A DNA stretch of 7,750 nucleotides from Bacteroidales bacterium (GCA_900769035.1 CAAGFD010000166.1:1-7750), one strand, 5' to 3'; shown: positions 1 to 6,061, counted from the stretch's first letter. Notes: generated from the letters alone by a model not told the origin. A program made the numbers and translations.

Positions 1-672
1 AGTTATCCACTCCTTATGGTATCTGTAAATTTGTGTTAAGCGCGCTATGTTGTAGGTGAGGTTTGTCATTGCCACATTCGCCTTTGCTCTAACAATGCCA
101 ATTCCTCTAAACACAAGACCGCCCATCGAACGCTCAATAAATCCAAACACATGTTCTACGCGACAGCGAATTTTTGACTTAGAGCGATTGTTGCGCTTTT
201 GCGTCTCATTTAGAGGGTGTCCTCTGAAGCCTTTCTCACAGATAACAGGTGTGACCGACTTGCTTACAAAGCCTTTCTCCGTGCCCACATAACCGGCATC
301 AAGCCAGAAGGTTTCGCCTGCCGCATCATTATCATCAACCAATTCCGCTCCTCGTTTTGAGTCGTGAACAGATGCTGATGTTGTGTCATAACCCATTATC
401 AGTTTGGTCTTACGGCATACCTTCGCATGGTTCTTATAGCCGTAGAATGTTTCTCCGCCTTTCTTTGTCCAACGAGCATCAATATCTTTATGACACTTCT
501 TGTGTGGATTGTCGTTCCATAAACTATTTCCCTCGCCTTTTTTGATTGTCTTGTCCCATTCCGTAGTAAAGCCACCCGGCTCTACATCCATATCGGCATG
601 ATGCAAATTTTGCGCATTAACAGATATCATAGACATAGTTATTACGATTAAAAATACTAAAAATTTTCTCAT
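1..672 (-). pseudogene. Secretion signal fused in frame to the C-terminal half of an IS5-family transposase (partial, runs off left edge)
   Basis: An uninterrupted reading frame of 224 codons runs from the ATG at 672 to the left edge with no stop. Residues 1-20 look like a type I signal peptide (MRKF, then a hydrophobic core, then SVNA before Q21). From about residue 40 (DKTIKKGEG) the protein reads as an IS5-family DDE transposase: HKDIDARWTKKGGETFYGYK at 61-80, the second catalytic Asp at D125 in LDAGYVG, and the catalytic Glu at E173 in RCRVEHVFGFIERSMGG. The family's N-terminal DUF772-type region and the usual first catalytic Asp motif (IVDASFVE-like, just before this point) are missing, replaced by the signal peptide and about 20 residues I do not recognise. 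It should therefore be inactive as a transposase. The remaining C-terminus beyond the edge is probably short. A TAnnTTTG promoter box lies upstream. I infer that a deletion or recombination joined a secreted-protein gene to an IS copy. An assembly join is an alternative. Confidence 0.75.
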
Positions 673-707
673 ACTAAACATTAATTAAATCATTGGTTTT
701 CCAACTG

Positions 708-715
708 CAAAATTA
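708..715 (-). promoter_or_regulatory. Bacteroidetes -7 box for the chimeric gene
   Basis: The minus strand reads TAATTTTG, matching TAnnTTTG, and ends 35 bases before the ATG at 672. I see no good -33 TTTG at the expected distance, so the call rests on the -7 box and its position. Confidence 0.45.
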
Positions 716-877
716 CAACTATCTCCCCGCCCGCTAACTACCCGAATTACAGAATTAATTATACATATTAATGATAATCGGTCTTTTATATGCGTAAAGA
801 TAATTTGAGTAAACTACTTTATATAAGCATTGTTGGAGCTTTGGAAAATATATCGCTGAAAAAATATTTAGTAAATA

Positions 878-909
878 TTTGTGAGTATATTTAATAATAT
901 TTACCTTTG
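878..909 (+). promoter_or_regulatory. Promoter of the secreted esterase gene
   Basis: TTTG at 878-881 and TACCTTTG at 902-909 are separated by 20 bases, an excellent match to the Bacteroidetes -33/-7 consensus. Transcription should start near 915, leaving a leader of about 90 bases before the ATG at 1005. Confidence 0.75.
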
Positions 910-1004
910 TAGAGTGATATAGAGAAATAATGCCCTTGCGGGTTAGATTCATATATCAAGCATATATTTTTTATTGGTAGGGTGGTAAATATTATTTATA
1001 CATT

Positions 1005-1928
1005 ATGAATGTTATTGGAAAAATATCCTGTATATGGATATTATTAATATGCATATTTTTATGTGTTTTGGAGTGTAAAGCGGATAATAATTTCGTATCT
1101 GAGATTGATAGTATCGAGACTGTTGAATTTGGGTCTGATATAATTGTGTTTGGAGGAATAGAGATGCCATATAGGCATGCACATTTTAGTGGTACCGGGA
1201 AATCGTCTCTTGTCATTTATCTGCATGGTGGCACAAGCAAAGGTAATGACAATGAAAAACAATTGAATGAGGCTGGAATTGACAGTATCGTCCATTATTT
1301 ACAACTAAGAGAAATTAATTCAATATTCCTTGTCCCTCAATGTCCGTCAGATAAATCATGGGGAGGGACCATGCTTGGTGTATTGAAGTCGTTAATAGAC
1401 AGATATATTGAAGAAGGAATAGGCGAAGAAAGTGACGTGTATATATTTGGAGGTTCGATGGGAGGCACAGGTACATGGAGCATGTTGTCTGCTTATCCGG
1501 GTATGTTTTCAGCAGCTATGCCGGTGGCTGGTAACCCGTCAAGATGTGATGCCGACAAAGTGGCATTAACCCCCGTTTGTACAGTAATGGGTACAGCCGA
1601 TAGGATTATGAGTGTAGAAACGACATCTGATTTTGTTGACGAACTGAATGTACGTAATGGTATTACAAAATTTGATATTGAAGAGGGATGGACACATGAA
1701 ATGACCTGCATTCAAAGTTATACAACTCATCGCCTTGATTGGGTGTTTAGTCATAAATCAATTCCTTCCGGAATAGAGAATCAAATAGAAGATAACAAGA
1801 TTATAAAATCGATGCAATATTACACTATAGACGGCAAAATATTATCAACTCCACCCGTCAAAGGATTGTATCTTATCCAATATCTTTACACCGATGGTTC
1901 AGTAACAGTGTTGAAAAAAGTAAATTGA
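1005..1928 (+). CDS. Secreted alpha/beta-hydrolase, probable serine esterase or dienelactone-hydrolase-like
   Basis: This 307-residue protein begins with a signal peptide (hydrophobic core about 8-22, likely cleavage after CKA at 27), so it is exported. The core is an alpha/beta-hydrolase: an HGG oxyanion-hole motif at 74-76, the nucleophile elbow GGSMGG with Ser151, a probable acid Asp199 in MGTADR, and a probable catalytic His231 in GWTHEM. This order and spacing fit the secreted esterase, PHB-depolymerase-like and dienelactone-hydrolase-like families. The substrate cannot be read from the sequence; an acyl or feruloyl ester on polysaccharide is only a guess. Residues about 265-307 (YYTIDGKI, then KGLYLIQYLYTDGSV, then LKKVN) resemble a shortened type A C-terminal sorting tail of the kind used by type IX secretion. 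The gene stands alone with its own promoter, between an IS-derived chimera and an LRR-gene remnant. The ATG at 1005 is the only start that includes the whole signal peptide. No clear Shine-Dalgarno sequence is visible, which is usual for the phylum. Confidence 0.85.
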   Translation: MNVIGKISCIWILLICIFLCVLECKADNNFVSEIDSIETVEFGSDIIVFGGIEMPYRHAHFSGTGKSSLVIYLHGGTSKGNDNEKQLNEAGIDSIVHYLQLREINSIFLVPQCPSDKSWGGTMLGVLKSLIDRYIEEGIGEESDVYIFGGSMGGTGTWSMLSAYPGMFSAAMPVAGNPSRCDADKVALTPVCTVMGTADRIMSVETTSDFVDELNVRNGITKFDIEEGWTHEMTCIQSYTTHRLDWVFSHKSIPSGIENQIEDNKIIKSMQYYTIDGKILSTPPVKGLYLIQYLYTDGSVTVLKKVN

Positions 1929-2004
1929 AGAAGAAAAAGGTTGACTGTGTTGTTTTAAGAGAAAAACAAGACGAAAAATTATCCCTACTCTTGCCAATCA
2001 ACTG

Positions 2005-2012
2005 CAAAAGTA
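2005..2012 (-). promoter_or_regulatory. Orphan promoter-like -7 box
   Basis: The minus strand reads TACTTTTG, fitting TAnnTTTG, with a TTG about 17 bases upstream. Transcription from it would run leftward into the 3' end of the esterase gene, where no minus-strand gene is visible. It may be left over from an earlier arrangement or be chance in AT-rich DNA. Confidence 0.2.
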
Positions 2013-2053
2013 GTAAACACATTTAAAGACAACTTCAATTGGAGAGAAAGGTT

Positions 2054-2170
2054 TTATTTCTTGCTTGTCATTACTTTAATATGGTGTTGTTCATTGATAA
2101 TATTTCGTTGTAATATTGTTCTTTCTATTCTATTGATTTTTGAATTCAAAGCCATATAGGTGTGATTCAT
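2054..2170 (-). CDS. Possible small ORF of 38 residues overlapping the LRR remnant's stop
   Basis: The frame starts with an ATG at 2170 that overlaps the TGA of the upstream LRR frame as ATGA, the arrangement seen in translationally coupled genes. The product begins MNHTYMALNSKINRIERTIL and ends VMTSKK. It is polar and basic, with no signal peptide or membrane segment, and I do not recognise it. Because the upstream LRR frame is broken, this may be just a chance frame. The overlap is the only positive evidence. Confidence 0.15.
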   Translation of the reverse strand: MNHTYMALNSKINRIERTILQRNIINEQHHIKVMTSKK

Positions 2171-2334
2171 ATTTCTCTTAAGTATTTTGAATAATCACTT
2201 AATAATCTCGTAAATTTCTCTTTTGTGCCTTTGGGAATAAATATTGATTGGAGAGATTTACAACTAAAAAATGCACAATCACCAATGCTTGTCACGCTAT
2301 TAGGGATATCAATTGATTGTAGAGATTTACAAGT
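2167..2334 (-). pseudogene. C-terminal remnant of a BspA-like leucine-rich repeat protein
   Basis: The minus strand reads 55 residues ending at the TGA at 2167-2169. They contain two CKSLQSI units with IPNSVTSIGDCAF between them, which is the LRR_5 (BspA-type) consensus. The units repeat every 23 residues, and the DNA shows it directly: attgattggagagatttaca at 2243-2262 recurs with one change 69 bases later at 2312-2331. The end (IPKGTKEKFTRLLSDY) is a typical closing unit of these proteins. Immediately upstream in frame are TGA (2338-2340) and TAA (2335-2337), and no LRR sequence continues beyond. The rest of the gene, including its signal peptide, is gone. Such proteins are secreted or surface adhesins. 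Confidence 0.7.
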
Positions 2335-2386
2335 TTATCAGGCGGAAGTGTTTGTGGTTCAAGATAATAGTCGCAATGGTTGATAA

Positions 2387-2437
2387 AAATCTTTCTAAAA
2401 CATAACCAACTTTAGGGTGAAATCTTTCTAAAACATA
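2387..2437. repeat. Paired 18-base direct repeat
   Basis: The sequence aaatctttctaaaacata occurs exactly at 2387-2404 and again at 2420-2437, with a 33-base period. Function is unknown. It lies between the LRR remnant and the xerD-linked array and could mark a rearrangement junction. Confidence 0.6.
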
Positions 2438-2440
2438 GGC

Positions 2441-2476
2441 AGAGGGAGGGGAATTTTCGCCGTTGCCCTCTTTTTT
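2441..2476 (+). terminator. Possible rightward rho-independent terminator
   Basis: AGAGGG at 2441-2446 can pair with CCCTCT at 2466-2471, followed by a T-rich run to 2476. The 19-base loop and the 510-base distance from the esterase stop make it a weak candidate. Confidence 0.25.
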
Positions 2477-2731
2477 ATCTTGTTTCTTAGTTTGAGGTTG
2501 AGGTGGAAAACGGGATTCGTTTTGTTTAGTACACTAATAATAATTCGGCTTGCCTTTTGTTTCTTGGGTAGCGGTTGATGTGGAAAACGGGATTCGTTTT
2601 GTTTAGTACACTAATAATAATTCGGTTTACCTCTTGTTTCTCGGGTGGCGGTTGAGGTGGAAAAACGAACTCGTTTTGTTTGGTACACTAATACATTGGT
2701 TTACCTCTTGTTTCTCGGGTGGTGGTTGAGG
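2473..2731. repeat. Tandem array of about 77-base units containing copies of the xerD 3' end
   Basis: Three units (2473-2549, 2550-2626 and 2627-2700; lengths 77, 77 and 74) plus a partial fourth (2701-2731) lie head to tail. Units one and two are identical over 45 bases (2504-2548 and 2581-2625). The partial fourth unit is the end of xerD itself, coding for LNHHPRNKR and the stop. Unit three repeats that 31-base segment with one mismatch, unit two with several, and unit one only loosely. Each unit also has an AAAACG/CGTTTT inverted repeat and a TTAGT-AC-ACTAA-like palindrome (TTGGT in unit three). Confidence 0.85.
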
Positions 2732-3594
2732 ATTTCTTCGCGGAGGTAGGTGGTGTCGAGATGGGTGTATATCTCGGTGGTTACCAGGTTTTCGTGGCCG
2801 AGCATCATCTGTATTATGCGCAAGTTGGCTCCGCCTTCGAGCAGATGTGTGGCAAAGGAGTGGCGGAGGGTGTGGGGACTGATATTCTTTTTTATCCCGG
2901 CTTTCTTGGCTAACTCTTTAATCATTATCAGTATCATTGTGCGTGTTAATCTCGAACCGTATCGGTTCAGAAATAAGAAGTCTTCGTTGCTGGGTTTTAT
3001 CTTCAGTTTGTTGCGGTCGTAAATCCAAAAGCCTACTTGCTTTATCGCTTCTTCGCTCATTGGTACTAAGCGTTGTTTGCTCCCTTTGCCTTGTATGATG
3101 ATAAATTTTTCTTCCCAATGGATGTCACTTAACTTTATGTTTATCAGTTCGCTAACTCGTAATCCTGAGCCGTAGAGCATCTCGATAATCGCTAAATTGC
3201 GCTGCCCTTCATTTTTTGAAAGGTCGATGGCATCTTCTATCATCTCTATCTCTTGAAGAGTGAGAACGGTAGGCAGATGTTGCGGTATTTTCGGCATCTC
3301 TAATAGTTCGGTAGGATTGTGCTTGAGAATGTCGCTATAAATCAGGAATTTGTAGAACGATTTAATGCCTGATATCATTCGGGCTTGCGAGCGTGCCCCT
3401 ATACCTAAGTCGTTTAAGTAGACAATAAAGCCGCTTAGGTCTGATAATGTCACCTTCAGCGGGTCGATATGCCTCTCTTCCAAATAGGTTAGAAGTGCGT
3501 TCAGATCGTGTAAATATGCCTCTTTAGAGTTTTCTGACAATCCTTTTTCAAGCTTAATATATCCGCAATACTGTTTGTAAATGCTCGAATCCAT
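2701..3594 (-). CDS. xerD: Site-specific tyrosine recombinase XerD
   Basis: XerD acts with XerC at the chromosomal dif site to resolve chromosome dimers at cell division. This protein has 297 residues, close to the usual 298. It has an N-terminal SAM-like core-binding domain (about 1-90, QYCGYIKLEKGLSENS onward) and a C-terminal catalytic domain with all expected residues: R146 in GSGLRVSEL, K170 in GKGSKQRLVPM, H241 and R244 in SPHTLRHSFATHLLEGGA, H267 in LGHENL, and the nucleophile Y276 in EIYTHLD. I chose the ATG at 3594. A TTG nine codons upstream (3621) lies within the stem-loop of the serA terminator and would add a low-complexity FFIFIP stretch. No promoter is visible between that terminator and the ATG, so transcription may depend on read-through. 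The last codons are part of the adjacent tandem array. Sequence and length favour the housekeeping enzyme over a mobile-element integrase. Confidence 0.9.
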   Translation of the reverse strand: MDSSIYKQYCGYIKLEKGLSENSKEAYLHDLNALLTYLEERHIDPLKVTLSDLSGFIVYLNDLGIGARSQARMISGIKSFYKFLIYSDILKHNPTELLEMPKIPQHLPTVLTLQEIEMIEDAIDLSKNEGQRNLAIIEMLYGSGLRVSELINIKLSDIHWEEKFIIIQGKGSKQRLVPMSEEAIKQVGFWIYDRNKLKIKPSNEDFLFLNRYGSRLTRTMILIMIKELAKKAGIKKNISPHTLRHSFATHLLEGGANLRIIQMMLGHENLVTTEIYTHLDTTYLREEILNHHPRNKR

Positions 3595-3601
3595 AGGAAT
3601 G

Positions 3602-3640
3602 AAAATAAAAAAGGCGGACAATACAATAATGTAGTCCGCC
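3602..3640 (-). terminator. Rho-independent terminator after serA
   Basis: On the minus strand GGCGGAC (3640-3634) pairs with GTCCGCC (3619-3613). Inside it TACA pairs with TGTA around a TTAT loop, and a T-rich run (TTTTTTATTTT) follows. It sits 21 bases after the serA stop and ends about eight bases before the xerD ATG. On the plus strand no T-run follows the stem, so it works leftward only. Confidence 0.85.
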
Positions 3641-3660
3641 TGAGTATTGTATGGTGTTAA

Positions 3661-4581
3661 TTATTTGTTCAAACGGAAACGTTCTACACCGTCTTTGATA
3701 TAACCAACAATTTGGTTTGCTGCAGCAAGGCCGGCATTGATGTTAGCCTCTGCTGTTTGTGCACCCATCTTCTTAGGAGTACCGAAATAGCGAACACCGA
3801 ATTTCTCTTTGAGCTCTTCTGCATTTGATGGAGCTACGTCGGTGACGTATTTGAAGTCTGCACGGTCGGCCATCAATTTTGCAATACCTTCTTCGTCGAT
3901 AACTTCTTTACGAGCTGTGTTAACAAGGGTTGCTCCTTTTGGCATCTTGTTAAGGAGTTCGTAATTGATAGATTTTTTAGTTTGCTCTGTTGCAGGGATG
4001 TGTAATGATACATAGTCGGAAGTAGAGTAGAGCTCGTCGATAGAAGCTACTGCTTTAACTCCGTCTGCTTCAATCTTATCTGCCGGTACGAATGGGTCAA
4101 AGGCTTGTACTTTCATGCCAAAACCTAATGCGATTTTGGCAACACGCATACCTACGTTACCATAAGCGTGGATACCAAGAGTTTTGCCTTTAAGCTCTGT
4201 TCCGGTTGCACCTGTGTATTGTACACGTGCAGCGTATACCATCATTCCAAGGGCAAGCTCAGCTACTGCATCTGAGTTTTGACCCGGTGTGTTCATTGCT
4301 ACTACATTGTGTGCTGTACATGCAGCAAGGTCGAGATTATCGAAGCCGGCTCCTGCGCGTACTACGATTTTAAGATTTTTTGCGTGGTCAAGAACTTCTT
4401 TAGTTACTTTGTCAGAACGTACGATGAGGGCATCTACGTCGGCTACTGCTGCGTAAAATTGCTCTACATCTGTGTATTTCTCAAGAAGTACAACTTCTCC
4501 ACCTGCAGCGTTAATAATTGATTTAATACCATCTACTGCTGCTTTTGCAAATGGTTTTTCTGTTGCAACAAGTACTTTCAT
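3661..4581 (-). CDS. serA: D-3-phosphoglycerate dehydrogenase, short form without an ACT domain
   Basis: It oxidises 3-phosphoglycerate to 3-phosphohydroxypyruvate with NAD, the first step of serine biosynthesis in the cytosol. At 306 residues it has only the substrate- and cofactor-binding domains and no ACT or ASB regulatory domain, so it probably lacks serine feedback of the E. coli kind. Visible features are RAGAGFDN at 75-82, the Rossmann segment GIHAYGNVG at 136-144, D162 at the end of the second strand (FDPF), and the catalytic Arg224 in VNTARKEV. Two residues differ from the classical 2-hydroxyacid dehydrogenase pattern: DVFxxEP becomes DVAPSN (no Glu at that place), and TPHIGG becomes TPKKMGAQT at 268-276, with Lys where the catalytic His normally lies. 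As I recall, this lysine-type enzyme is typical of Bacteroidales and of the related Entamoeba enzyme. It has its own promoter and terminator. serC, often its neighbour, is not adjacent. Confidence 0.92.
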   Translation of the reverse strand: MKVLVATEKPFAKAAVDGIKSIINAAGGEVVLLEKYTDVEQFYAAVADVDALIVRSDKVTKEVLDHAKNLKIVVRAGAGFDNLDLAACTAHNVVAMNTPGQNSDAVAELALGMMVYAARVQYTGATGTELKGKTLGIHAYGNVGMRVAKIALGFGMKVQAFDPFVPADKIEADGVKAVASIDELYSTSDYVSLHIPATEQTKKSINYELLNKMPKGATLVNTARKEVIDEEGIAKLMADRADFKYVTDVAPSNAEELKEKFGVRYFGTPKKMGAQTAEANINAGLAAANQIVGYIKDGVERFRLNK

Positions 4582-4642
4582 GTCTTTTAGATTTATAATT
4601 TTTATTGTAATTTATATTTCATTAATTTTGTATTTCGCATTG

Positions 4643-4674
4643 CAAAGGTAGTCATTTTTAATGACATAACACAC
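4643..4674 (-). promoter_or_regulatory. serA promoter with an internal palindrome
   Basis: The minus strand reads TACCTTTG at 4650-4643, a strong -7 box. The -33 region near 4668-4674 is only TGTG-like. Directly next to the -7 box, in the spacer, lies the perfect inverted repeat GTCATT-TTT-AATGAC (4651-4665), placed where a repressor would block RNA polymerase. The leader to the ATG is about 55 AT-rich bases. Confidence 0.6.
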
Positions 4675-4698
4675 ATGTTTTAAGAAAAATATCTAACT

Positions 4699-5748
4699 TT
4701 ATTTTTTCTTCCATTTCTTAAGTGCTTGGTAGTATTTTTCTGCATTTCTATTGTGTTCCGATAGCGTTTTTGCAAATTTGTGTCTTCCGTTCAATTCCGA
4801 GTCGGCACACATAAATATGTAATCGTGCTTTTCGGCATTGAGCACGGCGTCTATAGTGTAGATTTCGGGTAGTCTTATCGGTCCCGGTGGCAATCCTGCA
4901 TACATATATGTATTATACGGGTTGTCGTAATTGATATGCTTGTAGAGAATGTGGGTGATACTGAAATCTTTTAAGGCAAACTTCACTGTAGGGCAACTTT
5001 CTAATTTCATCCCCCTATCTAACCTGTTGAGGTACACTCTTGCAATAGTTGATTTTTCCGGTTTGTAGTTGGTCTCTTCGTCTATAATTCCGGCAATGAT
5101 GGTTACTTCTACAGGTGTTAAATGCAACTTATTTGCTTTTGCGCGTCTCTCTTCATTCCAAAATTTGTCGTGCTCTTGCTTTAATTTTTTCATGAGGTTG
5201 TCGACACTTGTTGTCCACCACACTTCATAGGTATTGCTTATTACTAGGGCGAAGAGCTCATCCGGTGTAAAACCCAATTCCGCCATCTTCTCTTTGTCGC
5301 TGATGTAGTCCATAATCTCCGTCGAGTCCGCCATTATTTGTGACGATACTTTTTGGGCAAATTGGCTCGGCAGTCGCATATTATTCAGCGAGAGCTTTAC
5401 GGGTGTCTGTATTTTTCGCTCTATCTTACGAATCAAATGGTAATTGCTCATGCTTTTTCCATCAATAGTGTAGCATCCACATGGCATTTCTTTGCCTGAT
5501 AAACCCAATAGTTTGGCTGTAAGCAGAAAGGTTGTTTCGTTTTTGATGATTTTATCGTTATATAAATTGCATGCAATTTCTTCGATTGTGGTGCCTTCGT
5601 AGACAAAAATCTTCCGATTCTGAGTTGCAGATTCGGTAGTGTTGCCCAAAAATGCTATATAATAGAGTGCGGAAAACGAGATTATAGCTACGCAAATAAT
5701 GATGAAAAGAATGACAGATGATAAAATAATAATTTTTTTCTTATTCAT
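4699..5748 (-). CDS. mltG: Endolytic murein transglycosylase MltG (YceG-like)
   Basis: MltG cuts nascent glycan strands in the periplasm and so sets strand length. It is anchored in the inner membrane by one N-terminal segment. Here residues 6-34 are a strong transmembrane helix after MNKKK. About 45-115 is the LysM-like subdomain (FVYEGTTIEEIACNLYND). The catalytic YceG domain follows from about 160 to 345. The conserved block AGIIDEETNYKPE carries Glu225, which aligns with the catalytic Glu of IIEKET in E. coli; the first Glu of that motif is Asp223 here. Further family motifs are ARVYLNRL (236-243), CPTVKFAL (252-259) and YNTYMYAGLPPGPI (278-291). The length of 349 is normal. It has its own promoter, and serA downstream has another, so the two need not be co-transcribed. 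No clear terminator lies after its stop. The ATG at 5748 fits the membrane-anchor start. Confidence 0.92.
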   Translation of the reverse strand: MNKKKIIILSSVILFIIICVAIISFSALYYIAFLGNTTESATQNRKIFVYEGTTIEEIACNLYNDKIIKNETTFLLTAKLLGLSGKEMPCGCYTIDGKSMSNYHLIRKIERKIQTPVKLSLNNMRLPSQFAQKVSSQIMADSTEIMDYISDKEKMAELGFTPDELFALVISNTYEVWWTTSVDNLMKKLKQEHDKFWNEERRAKANKLHLTPVEVTIIAGIIDEETNYKPEKSTIARVYLNRLDRGMKLESCPTVKFALKDFSITHILYKHINYDNPYNTYMYAGLPPGPIRLPEIYTIDAVLNAEKHDYIFMCADSELNGRHKFAKTLSEHNRNAEKYYQALKKWKKK

Positions 5749-5792
5749 ATTCAGTGTGTTACATTTGCCTTTTCGGTTTTTTATTTTCGCTA

Positions 5793-5800
5793 CAAAGATA
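5793..5800 (-). promoter_or_regulatory. mltG promoter (-7 box)
   Basis: The minus strand reads TATCTTTG, matching TAnnTTTG, about 45 bases before the mltG ATG. No clear -33 TTTG is seen upstream, where an inverted repeat begins instead. Confidence 0.5.
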
Positions 5801-5807
5801 ATCTATT

Positions 5808-5850
5808 TTTTTTGAATTATTGTGGGAATTAATTTTTGTAATTCAAAAAA
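5808..5850. repeat. 12-base perfect inverted repeat between divergent promoters
   Basis: TTTTTTGAATTA at 5808-5819 and TAATTCAAAAAA at 5839-5850 are exact reverse complements separated by 19 bases. The pair lies between the mltG -7 box and the tRNA-Ser -7 box, and overlaps the region where both -33 elements should be. Confidence 0.7.
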
Positions 5851-5864
5851 TATTACTACCTTTG
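5835..5864 (+). promoter_or_regulatory. tRNA-Ser promoter
   Basis: TTTG at 5835-5838 and TACCTTTG at 5857-5864 are 18 bases apart, a good Bacteroidetes promoter. The expected transcription start is about 15-20 bases before the mature tRNA. Confidence 0.7.
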
Positions 5865-5887
5865 CATCGTTTCTGAAAAGTCACTAC

Positions 5888-5974
<87 letters not shown>

Positions 5975-5984
5975 CAAAAAAGAG

Positions 5985-6015
5985 GAGCACGTATTTGTTT
6001 ACGTGCTCTTTTTTT
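5985..6015 (+). terminator. Rho-independent terminator after tRNA-Ser
   Basis: GAGCACGTA (5985-5993) pairs with TACGTGCTC (6000-6008) around a six-base loop and is followed by seven Ts. It begins ten bases after the tRNA and separates it from hsdM. Confidence 0.92.
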
Positions 6016-6061
6016 GTGGTATTTTTTAGTTATAAATACATCGTAAATTAAATATAATGTG

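Larger units (their letters stand above)
673..1004. other. AT-rich divergent intergenic region
   Basis: This 332-base spacer separates the leftward chimeric gene from the rightward esterase gene. It holds one promoter for each direction. The leader of the esterase message, after about 915, contains a tiny CCC-TTGC-GGG hairpin at 933-942 and a possible 16-codon upstream frame at 930-980 (MPLRVRFIYQAYIFYW) for which I have no support beyond the ATG and stop. Frames between 755 and 952 on the minus strand look like random translations of AT-rich DNA. I see nothing else. Confidence 0.6.
1929..2700. other. Gene-poor stretch between the esterase gene and xerD
   Basis: These 772 bases contain no full-length gene. 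From left to right they hold an orphan promoter-like box on the minus strand, a possible 38-codon ORF, the tail of a decayed BspA-type LRR gene, a paired 18-base repeat, a possible rightward terminator and a tandem repeat array that reaches into the end of xerD. I see no RNA gene. The mix of remnants and repeats suggests an accessory junction that has been repeatedly rearranged. Confidence 0.7.

Noticed and set aside
56..545. Two plus-strand frames (56-292 and 357-545)
   Set aside because: They are antisense to the transposase-like reading frame, which has family motifs across its whole length.
930..980. Leader peptide of 16 codons before the esterase gene
   Set aside because: It is only an ATG and stop in AT-rich leader DNA, with no ribosome site, no codon run suggesting attenuation and no alternative hairpins beyond a 3-base-pair stem.
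2473..2731. CRISPR array or dif site in the tandem repeats
   Set aside because: The units are directly adjacent with no unique spacers and there are no cas genes. I see no XerC/XerD arm sequence resembling known dif sites.
4699..5748. Loss of the catalytic Glu in MltG because the motif reads DEET instead of EKET
   Set aside because: Aligned with E. coli, the catalytic residue is the second Glu of the motif, which is kept as Glu225.
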